From NCBI GenBank assembly GCA_019347675.1, contig JAHWKW010000007.1, forward strand, positions 91,808-155,807: a stretch of DNA of 64,000 bases, in the 5' to 3' direction. Source of the stretch: Actinomycetota bacterium. GTDB lineage: Bacteria; Actinomycetota; Nitriliruptoria; Nitriliruptorales; JAHWKO01. The notes beneath the pieces are model-generated. The model did not search any database. It saw only the letters and a program-made list of their open reading frames with translations, and had not been told where the DNA came from. Both the position numbers and the translations under genes were made by a program. Numbering within the stretch: position 1 is the stretch's first letter; each line of letters starts with the position of its first letter. Shown here in pieces: positions 57,783 through 64,000 of this stretch.

Positions 57783-58672
57783 CTGACCGGATCGCTTGCA
57801 TGCATGAGATCGAGCACCGCGGCGACCGCGGGTCGAACATCTCCGAAGGTGAGTCGGTAGGCGGGACAGGTCCGGGCGAGCTGGCCGAGCACGGCCAGGT
57901 TCCGCCCCGGATCCCCGTCGAGATCGAAGGTGACGCTGGCCAGGGTCACCAACACCTGCTGGGCGGGCAGGCGTTCGAGGCGCAGTGCGGCGCCCGGCTC
58001 CAGGCGTGGCGCCACGATCGTGGCGGGACGGGCCCGGCGCACCACCGACCCGGGCCGCAGCACGTCGGCCGGGACCTGCCACTGGTACGGCAACGACCGG
58101 GCCAGACGTTCGGTCAGCCGAGGCCGGACCTCCGCGAACGCCAGCCAGGCGCCGGGGTCCAGCGAAACGGCGCGGGGGAAGCCCTCGAGGTGCCCGTCGT
58201 CCGGGTCAACCGCGACGAGCTCGTCGGACAGGTAGTCAAGGCCGGCGCGGACCAACCCGGCGGTGAGCGTGGACTTGCCGGCCTCCATCTCGCCCGGGAT
58301 CAGCACGGCGTCACCCGCCCGGGCCACCCCGCCGGCGTGCAGCCGCACGAAGCGATCGCTGCGCGCGATGACCTGCCCGTTGATGTGCCACAGCAGGACC
58401 GCGACCGCCCGGTGGGTAGGCACCTGTCCGCAGAGACGACGGTCGTCGAACCACAGATCGGCCGCCGCCGCGCTCACGGACAGGTGGTAGTGGTGGGCGG
58501 CCTGCCCCGGGCCGGCCAAAGGGCTGAACAGGGCACCCAGGTACGACCCGAGCTCCGCGTCGTCGCAGTCGAGGTCGAAGTCGTGGCCCAGCGCGACGAA
58601 CCGGGGGCTGGTGTAGGCGGCAACGCCCCGGCGCTGCAGTGCCGAGGGGGTCGTCGTGGAGGGCGTCGTCAC
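57779..58672 (-). CDS. HPr kinase-related protein (HprK-rel type)
   Basis: 297 residues from GTG 58672 (TACCCT lies 8 bases upstream, so leaderless); TTG 58726 is an alternative. The P-loop is AVLIPGEMEAGKSTLTAGLV, preceded by AVLLWHINGQVIARSDRFVR and followed by GLDYLSDELVAVDPDDGHLE and AVSLDPGAWLAFAEVRPRLT. The fold matches HPr(Ser) kinase/PEPCK, but the protein lacks the rest of HprK and occurs with PqqD and nucleotidyltransferase genes. It may phosphorylate a peptide or glycan. A decayed relative lies 1 kb away. Confidence 0.82.
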   Translation of the reverse strand: MTTPSTTTPSALQRRGVAAYTSPRFVALGHDFDLDCDDAELGSYLGALFSPLAGPGQAAHHYHLSVSAAAADLWFDDRRLCGQVPTHRAVAVLLWHINGQVIARSDRFVRLHAGGVARAGDAVLIPGEMEAGKSTLTAGLVRAGLDYLSDELVAVDPDDGHLEGFPRAVSLDPGAWLAFAEVRPRLTERLARSLPYQWQVPADVLRPGSVVRRARPATIVAPRLEPGAALRLERLPAQQVLVTLASVTFDLDGDPGRNLAVLGQLARTCPAYRLTFGDVRPAVAAVLDLMHASDPVR

Positions 58673-58872
58673 GACAACGGAGGGTAGAGAGCCCAGCACC
58701 GGCCGCGAGAGGGTCGGATGTCCCAACCGCGCCGAGATCGTCAGGCTTGGGTGACCCCGGAGCGGCGGTCGTGGGACATGTGACCCTGCCCGACCGCGCT
58801 ACCGTGCGTTTTCATCACGTCGCAGCCCGTATTCAAGCCGACAGTCCGACCGGGACGGCTGGAGGAGTCACC

Positions 58873-59409
58873 GTGGATGCCATCGTGGGAACCGAGCGCG
58901 ACGGAGCCGGAGAGCGCTTCACCCGGCGCGACGCCATCCGCAGGGCGGCGGCGCTCGGCGCCGTCGCCGTCTGGGCCGCTCCGGCCGTCCAGCGGCTCGG
59001 GCAGGTCGCCGCGTTCGCGCAGAGCCCGCTACCTACGCCCCCTCCGCCGCCGGAGGTTCAACCGACCGGGTTCCCGTCGAACGTGCAGCTCGTGGCCCGC
59101 TACCAGGGCGCCCTCTACGGCTTCAAGTTCGACGAGGGCGACGGCGGCTGGGATCGCCACCCCGATTCGACCGACCAAGCCAAGCAGTGCCTCGCCCACC
59201 GGTCGTGGAGCGCGCCGTCGGACGAGCAGATCGCGCTCTGGAACGCCAACGCCACCGTCACGAAATCGGTCGACGCGAACGGCTCCGGTGTGTACACGGT
59301 CACCATCCCGTCGGGCTACAACTTCATCGAGGGGTACGCCAAGTGCGGCCAGGACTGTCCCGCCGGCGTCCGCATCGACAACGACACGTACTCGTTTTCC
59401 TGCGGATAA
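58873..59409 (+). CDS. Secreted protein with twin-arginine signal, cysteine-containing C-terminus
   Basis: 178 residues. Tat-like signal FTRRDAIRRAAALGAVAVWA then APAVQRLGQVAAFAQSP, a proline-rich linker (PLPTPPPPPEVQPTG) and a small C-terminal domain ARYQGALYGFKFDEGDGGWD with four Cys (QCLAHRSW, KCGQDCPAGV, FSCG). The FTRRD-WAAPxVQ signal type is often found next to HprK-related/PqqD genes in actinobacteria. GTG 58873 with GGAGGAG 8 nt upstream. It is divergent from the kinase gene. Function unknown; candidate substrate or output of the neighbouring trio. Confidence 0.75.
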   Translation: MDAIVGTERDGAGERFTRRDAIRRAAALGAVAVWAAPAVQRLGQVAAFAQSPLPTPPPPPEVQPTGFPSNVQLVARYQGALYGFKFDEGDGGWDRHPDSTDQAKQCLAHRSWSAPSDEQIALWNANATVTKSVDANGSGVYTVTIPSGYNFIEGYAKCGQDCPAGVRIDNDTYSFSCG

Positions 59410-59629
59410 GCAGGGACGAATGCTGCCGGACGTGCCGACGTGATCCGCCCCCCCGCGGGACCCGGCACGGGGAGGTTGGTCCCGAGGGCACCGACAGAGA
59501 CGATCCTGCCCGCTCGCCGGCCACCGACGAGACCGCCTGGAAGGTCGGGCGATCGCGTCGGTCTTGCCGGCGAGCGGCGCCCTCTCCGTCTGGGGTCCGA
59601 TCGCGCCCAGCGAGAAACACCGAGTCCGC

Positions 59630-60110
59630 CAGACGGCGGGTAGCAGCAGGGTTCCCGATCTGCAGGTGAGCGTCCGTGTGGGGCCAGATGTCACGGAGCA
59701 CGCCCAGGTCGTCGCGATGTTCCTGTGGCACCTCAACCGCCAGGTGGTGCGTGCCGCCACCGGGAGGTGCAGCTCCACGCTGCGGGTGCGGAACCGGGTG
59801 GCCGGGCGGTCCGGCTGCCGGCTCCGATGGAGTCCGGGAAGATGACCCTCGTCGCCGGACTGATCGGGGGGCCTCGCCTACTTCGCCGACGAGATCGTCG
59901 CACTGCACCCGACCACATCGACGATTAGCTCATACCCCAAGGCCTGTCGGTCGATCCAGGGTCGTGGAATGTCCTGACCGACCTCGCCCCGTCGATCGGT
60001 CGGGGGCTGGCTCCGATCCCGCCGCGTGGCAGATACCGGCAACGTCGATCCGCCGGGATGGGTCGGCCGGCCGGCCGAAACCGGTGCTGCCGCCCCCGAG
60101 CTCCCGGATC
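59630..60110 (+). pseudogene. Frameshifted HPr kinase-related gene
   Basis: Pieces of the same family as the gene at 57.8-58.7 kb appear in order in alternating frames: VVAMFLWHLNRQVVRA, then VQLHAAGAEPGG with an altered P-loop PAPMESGKMTLVAGLIG, LAYFADEIVALHP, GLSVDPGSW and WQIPATSIRRDGS. Each matches the intact protein (LLWHINGQVIAR, GEMEAGKSTLTAGLV, LDYLSDELVAVDP, VSLDPGAW, WQVPADVL). At least three frameshifts lie between them. The N-terminal ~90 residues are not recognisable, and the end abuts lhgO. It follows the Tat-type gene on the same strand. Confidence 0.8.
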
Positions 60111-61326
60111 ACGCTGTCACCTGGCCCGTCAGCGCGCGAGCGGCGATGGCCTCACCGATCGCGAGCGAGGCCGTGGCGGCCGGGCTCGGGGCGTTGCGGA
60201 CGTGCACGAAAGGACCGCGGGACTCGATCGCGAAGTCGTCAACCAGCGACCCGTCGCTGGCGACCGCCTGCGCCCGGATCCCGCAACCCGCATCCTCGAC
60301 GTCCTCGTAGCGGAGCTCGGGAAGGAAGCGCTGGGCCTCTCGGATGAAGCTCCGGCGGACGCGATCACGCCAGAGTTCCCGGACGCCCGAGGCAACATGG
60401 CGGGATGCCAGCCTCCAGAAACCCACGTACCCGAGCGTCTCCCGCGCATCGCGCCAGCGGAACCGGTCGGCACGTTCGTAGCCCTCGCGGTGTAGCGCAA
60501 GTACCGCGTTGGGTCCGACCAGCACCTCACCGTCGATGCACGGGGTGAAGTGCACGCCCAGGAATGGGAAGCGCGGGTCCGGCACGGGGTAGATATTGCC
60601 CGAGACGAGATTACGCGCTGATGGTCGCAGCCGCAGGTAACTCCCTCGGAACGGGACGATCCGAAGGTCACGTGAACCGCCGGTGGACGCGGCCAGGCGG
60701 TCCGAATGGAGGCCCGCACAGGTCACGACGGCCCTGGCGGTGATGGTCCCCTGGCCGGTGAGCAACTCTCCGGCACCGTCACGACCGGTGCGCAGCTCGA
60801 TCACTTCATGTTGGAGGAGCACGCCCCCACCGCGGTCCTCGACCTCGCGGGCGAGCGCGAGCGCGATCTGCCGGAAGTCGGTGATGGCGGTCGCAGGGGA
60901 GTGCAATGCGGCGACGCCCTCGACGTGGGGCTCGATCTCGAGCAGTTCGTCGCGGCCGATCTCGCGTAGCCCTTCCACGCCGTTGGCCACTGCCCGGTCA
61001 TGGAGGTCGCGGAGCCGGGGGAGTTCCTCCGGCTCCGTGGCGACGACGACCTTGCCCACCCGTTCGTACGGGATGTCGTGCGCCTGCGCGAACCGTTCGA
61101 GCCGGCGTCGTCCCGCCACTGCCAGGCGGGCCTTCATGGTGCCGGGGGCATAATAGATGCCGGCGTGTACGACACCGGAGTTGCGCCCCGTCTGGTGAGA
61201 GGCCAATTCGGCCTCCTTCTCCACAACAACGATCCGCGTTGCTGGTGCGCGACGGACGATGGAGTACGCGGTCGCCAGTCCGATGATCCCGCCTCCCACG
61301 ATCGCGACGTCGTAACGGGATCGCAT
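60109..61326 (-). CDS. lhgO: L-2-hydroxyglutarate oxidase
   Basis: 405 residues. The FAD fold starts YDVAIVGGGIIGLATAYSIV; SHQTGRNSGVVHAGIYYAPG and RIVPFRGSYLRLRPSARNLV are LhgO blocks. It oxidises L-2-hydroxyglutarate to 2-oxoglutarate and passes electrons to quinone or oxygen. ATG 61326 is chosen over an upstream frame extension because GGGGAGA precedes it and the FAD motif begins here. It lies 105 bp downstream of the MetF-like gene on the same strand. Confidence 0.94.
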   Translation of the reverse strand: MRSRYDVAIVGGGIIGLATAYSIVRRAPATRIVVVEKEAELASHQTGRNSGVVHAGIYYAPGTMKARLAVAGRRRLERFAQAHDIPYERVGKVVVATEPEELPRLRDLHDRAVANGVEGLREIGRDELLEIEPHVEGVAALHSPATAITDFRQIALALAREVEDRGGGVLLQHEVIELRTGRDGAGELLTGQGTITARAVVTCAGLHSDRLAASTGGSRDLRIVPFRGSYLRLRPSARNLVSGNIYPVPDPRFPFLGVHFTPCIDGEVLVGPNAVLALHREGYERADRFRWRDARETLGYVGFWRLASRHVASGVRELWRDRVRRSFIREAQRFLPELRYEDVEDAGCGIRAQAVASDGSLVDDFAIESRGPFVHVRNAPSPAATASLAIGEAIAARALTGQVTA

Positions 61327-61431
61327 TGATGTCGTCTCCCCGGGTCGGCCCGGACGCGGCGTCCGGCGACAGTAGCGGTGGATCACGCGCTCGTCGGGAC
61401 TCGGCAGGATGCTCATGGGCGGCCCTGATCG

Positions 61432-62244
61432 TCAGGCAACGGCCACGGGAGTGCGGCGGTGGATGGCCGTGCTGGGCAGCAGATCCGAGCGGGACAGGGC
61501 CTCGGCGAGTTCGCGGTGACGGCGGGCAGGTACAAGGTGTGCCCCGTCGACGTCACCACCGTGACGGAGGCGGTGCAGCTGTTCGACCGCGAGCTTCACG
61601 CCCGCTTCCGGGTCGCGATCCAACAGCCGCAGGGTCGCCTCAGGAACATCGAGACCGGGGATCAGGTCCATCAGTCTGCCGGCCATCGCCCGGCTGGAGA
61701 GGACGACGACGCCGGCGTACACGCGGCCATCGAAGCCGGAGCGTTGCCGCCACCGGCTCACAGCGGTCTGGCCCAACGAGATCTGTGTGCAAACGAAGTC
61801 GGCGTCGCGCTTCCAGTCCGGCAGTGGCTTCGTGATGTCGGCAGAGACGCCGACCCGCAGGGCGATGCCCATGCCGCGGACCTCGCGGAGCATCTGTCGG
61901 ACGGTCGTGGTGCTGCGGTCGCCGAGTGAGGGAGCGTCACCGTAGACGAACAGTAGTTCGTCGACGTTGTACGCCGCGGCCGTGATCACGTCGCGGCGCA
62001 GTCCGAGCAGGTTGCGGTCGCGTGCGTTGAGGCACGCGATCGCCCGGGCGCCGAGGCGCACGGCCTCACTGGCGACAGCGACGCTGGAAACGGTGGCGTG
62101 TCCCCGGTGGTTGTCTGGCACGAGCAGCGCATCGGAGACCGTCGCGAGCAACGCCATCTGTTGACGCACCGCGGTCAGATCCGGCGTGACCGGAGAGTCG
62201 ACTTCGCAGACGATCTCGAACGTGCGATGAGAGGCGTTCCCCAT
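61432..62244 (-). CDS. Methylenetetrahydrofolate reductase-like protein (MetF family)
   Basis: 270 residues. FEIVCEVDSPVTPDLTAVRQ, ALLVPDNHRGHATVSSVAVA, LGARAIACLNARDRNLLGLR, VDELLFVYGDAPSLGDR and DADFVCTQISLGQTAVSRW follow the MetF TIM barrel. ATG 62244 with AGGAGACGGAG. It differs from housekeeping MetF in its shorter C-terminus and may be a paralogue in C1 metabolism, as suggested by co-location with lhgO. Confidence 0.8.
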   Translation of the reverse strand: MGNASHRTFEIVCEVDSPVTPDLTAVRQQMALLATVSDALLVPDNHRGHATVSSVAVASEAVRLGARAIACLNARDRNLLGLRRDVITAAAYNVDELLFVYGDAPSLGDRSTTTVRQMLREVRGMGIALRVGVSADITKPLPDWKRDADFVCTQISLGQTAVSRWRQRSGFDGRVYAGVVVLSSRAMAGRLMDLIPGLDVPEATLRLLDRDPEAGVKLAVEQLHRLRHGGDVDGAHLVPARRHRELAEALSRSDLLPSTAIHRRTPVAVA

Positions 62245-62431
62245 CTCCGTCTCCTGCACGTCTACCGGCCCGCATGTCTGTACATCTGCCACACCCAGTC
62301 AACGTGTCGCCTGCCAGACGGGCAGGGGCAGGCGTCCCGATTCTTCGTGTGAATGGCCAGCCGATCGACCGTTGGGTCGCCAGCCGAGCGGGGTCTCGCG
62401 CAGGCGTCCGACCATCTTGCTCGTCGGCCCG

Positions 62432-62752
62432 TCACATGCGGCCGTCACCCCGGCAGACCTCGTCTCCTCGACGTCCCTCTCGCCAGAGGCGTGCTTTCGT
62501 CCGTGTTCGCTGCACGGCCATCGCCGCGAGGGTGTCCACCGCGATGATCATCTTGTGGTGCACGGTGTGGGATGACCGGGCGATCGCGTCGAGGTGATGG
62601 TACGCCAGGCGAAGCGTGGCAAGACGGGCGTGGCCCGCGTTGGCCGGGTCTAGCCAGGTCCAGTCGTGACGGTGGAGGTGGCCGGGCGGGCCGCGGAACA
62701 GCAGCGGCTCGGGGACACACACGAACGGTCCCACTAGGCGCGTTTTCCGCAT
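62432..62752 (-). CDS. Possible small hypothetical protein
   Basis: 106 residues: MRKTRLVGPFVCVPEPLLFR then a helical stretch (LATLRLAYHHLDAIARSSHT). No SD is visible. It might be a remnant rather than a gene. Listed at low confidence because it is the only plausible frame in the 690 bases before the transposase. Confidence 0.3.
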   Translation of the reverse strand: MRKTRLVGPFVCVPEPLLFRGPPGHLHRHDWTWLDPANAGHARLATLRLAYHHLDAIARSSHTVHHKMIIAVDTLAAMAVQRTRTKARLWREGRRGDEVCRGDGRM

Positions 62753-62936
62753 CGTCGTGCCGTAAGTCGTGGCCGTAGCGGGCTGTTTGCCGTTCTTGCT
62801 GGGGGTTCCTGGGCGTTTCTGGCTTCCGGGCCTCTGACATTGTTGTGCCAACATGAGCGCAGGGTGGCGTGAGGGTGCGGTAGGAGATGCTTGGGCTTGG
62901 TGCACGGGCAGCGTAGGGTTGTGCCAATGTATCCAC
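62753..62936. other. Leader of the transposase; possible IS left end
   Basis: No gene. TTGTGCCAACATG (about 62844) and TTGTGCCAATG (about 62930) are near-repeats 86 bases apart; the IS left inverted repeat may lie here, but it cannot be defined without the right end. Confidence 0.35.
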
Positions 62937-63987
62937 GGGTGAAGCGTGTCCGCCGCGGCGACCAGGTGTACGAGTACGTGCAGCTGGTCGAAGGCCGCCG
63001 CGTGCAGGGCAAGGTCCGCCAGCGGGTTGTGGCAACTCTGGGCCGGCTGGACCAGATGAAGGCCTCCGGGGAGCTGGACCGGCTCGCGGGGGCGTTCGCA
63101 CGCCTGGACCCCCCACCGGTGGGCACGCGCCGTGAGGTCGGTCCGCTGCTGGTGGTGCGCCACTACGTGCGGCGGCTGGGGATCGCCGACATCGTGGACC
63201 GTGCCACGCCGATGCGCGGGCGGGCGCTGTTGACCCACGGGGAGGTCGTCGAAGCGCTGGTCGTCAACCGGCTGTGTGCGCCCGCGCCGCTGTACGACGT
63301 GGCGGGGTGGGCGTCGTCGGCAGCGGTCCACGAGCTGTTGGACATCCCGGCGGGGCTGCTCAACGACGACCGGCTGGGCCGTGCGCTGCAGGCGCTGGCG
63401 CCAGTGGCCGAGCACGTTCGCGGTGAGACGACGCTGGCCGCCGTCGATGCCTTCGACGTGGACGTGTCGCAGTTGCACGTGGATCTGACCAAGCTGCGGT
63501 TCGCCGGCGCCTACCCCGACTCCACGCTGGTGACCAAAGGGTGGGGACCCGACCGCAGGGTCGCCCGACAGGTGCAGGCACTGCAGGCCGTCACGCCCGA
63601 TGGTGTCGCGCTCTACGTACGGCCACACCCCGGGGCTGCGGCCGAGGTCGCGGCGATGGGCGCCGCGATGCAACAGCTGCGCCAGCTGTTGCCCCCCGGG
63701 CTGGTCGTGATCGCCGACTCCGCGCTGGGACGGCTGGGCAACCTGTGTGCCGCCGACCGTGCCGGGATCGGGTTCGTGGTGCCGCTGCGAGCCGACACCG
63801 GCTACGTCGAGCACTTCCTGGATCACGTCGGCCACGACGCGCTACGGCCGCTGCGCTACGTGTCCCAACGCCAAGCCCACCTGCCGCCGAACAGGCGTAC
63901 CCGCTACCGCGGTGTGCTGCGTGACTGGGACATCACCGACCCGGCCACCGGCCGTCCCCACCGGCTGCGCGTGGCGTTCATCCACTC
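62937..63987 (+). CDS. IS1634-family transposase (3' truncated)
   Basis: About 350 residues, cut off by the window edge. The N-terminal region YEYVQLVEGRRVQGKVRQRV and LTHGEVVEALVVNRLCAPAP, LLNDDRLGRALQALAPVAEH are hallmarks of IS1634-type elements; DDE-related blocks are DAFDVDVSQLHVDLTKLRF and VVIADSALGRLGNL. The final 13 bases (63988-64000) equal an Illumina adapter, so the end is set at 63987. No stop was reached; intactness is unknown. Confidence 0.88.
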
Positions 63988-64000
63988 AGATCGGAAGAGC
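63988..64000 (+). other. Illumina adapter-like sequence at window end
   Basis: AGATCGGAAGAGC, identical to the 13-base Illumina TruSeq-type adapter start, occupies the last 13 bases. It is probably library sequence left at a contig edge, inside an IS element where assemblies break. Confidence 0.8.

Noticed and set aside
57468..59409. Lasso-peptide cluster based on PqqD, HPr-kinase-like and nucleotidyltransferase genes
   Set aside because: No asparagine-synthetase-like cyclase, no transglutaminase-like protease and no precursor peptide were seen nearby.
62432..63835. 467-residue minus-strand frame spanning the transposase
   Set aside because: The transposase on the plus strand explains this DNA; only the first ~320 bases might hold a small gene, listed separately at low confidence.

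Overview
The window is very GC-rich and gene-dense, with frequent GTG and TTG starts and ATGA/GTGA stop-start overlaps. Its gene content points to a deep-branching actinobacterium (Actinomycetota); Nitriliruptoria-like is my guess only. The supporting markers are a dnaK operon ending in hspR-clpB, three BldD-type regulators, a clpS-DUF2017 pair, an F420/luciferase-like enzyme, HTTM and DUF4081-GNAT proteins, an EtfD-like Fe-S reductase and a LAxTG (class E type) cell-wall anchor. Most of the window is chromosomal core. The last ~5 kb (58.8-64 kb) is accessory, with a secreted protein, a decayed kinase pseudogene and an IS1634-type transposase. The final 13 bases equal a common Illumina adapter.

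Layout: 0-6.3 kb has a partial LVIVD protein, tRNA-Gly(CCC), dcd, two tandem bldD-like genes, an HTTM pair and a repeat-rich cell-wall protein. 6.3-12 kb has the EtfD-like reductase, def, an ACT-domain protein, a DUF421 protein and a DUF192 lipoprotein, with two minisatellite arrays. 12-20 kb is a chaperone operon, dnaK-hsp20-grpE-dnaJ-hspR-clpB. 20-31 kb has csp, clpS-DUF2017-NYN-LLM, murJ, a GNAT gene, a 5' nuclease gene, aat, ahcY (carrying a repeat-encoded insertion), amt and a GAF histidine kinase. 31-44 kb starts with a yybP-ykoY-type manganese riboswitch controlling a TerC transporter, followed by glmS, a secreted protease, nnr, alr, an alpha/beta hydrolase, a P1 peptidase, a family-4 UDG, tsaE-tsaB-rimI-tsaD and a GNAT gene. 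44-47 kb has a third bldD-like gene and groES-groEL under two CIRCE elements. 47-59 kb has a lipoprotein, a BldC-like HTH, a degenerate tyrosine-kinase-like membrane protein, a HEAT/HD-GYP gene pair, UDP-glucose dehydrogenase and UDP-xylose synthase, and a nucleotidyltransferase/PqqD/HprK-related trio next to a Tat-type secreted protein. 59-64 kb has the HprK-like pseudogene, lhgO, a MetF-like gene and the transposase.

Three threads connect the genes. (1) Proteostasis: two heat-shock regulons (HspR-type operon and CIRCE/HrcA-type groESL) with ClpB, ClpS, Hsp20 and Aat (the N-end rule enzyme that labels ClpS substrates). (2) c-di-GMP: three BldD paralogues that keep the RxD-x8-RxxD binding signature, plus an HD-GYP protein. 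(3) Cell surface: UDP-sugar enzymes, a BY-kinase-like protein, the HprK/PqqD/nucleotidyltransferase trio and secreted proteins. In-frame minisatellites in five proteins and between genes are a striking feature of this genome.
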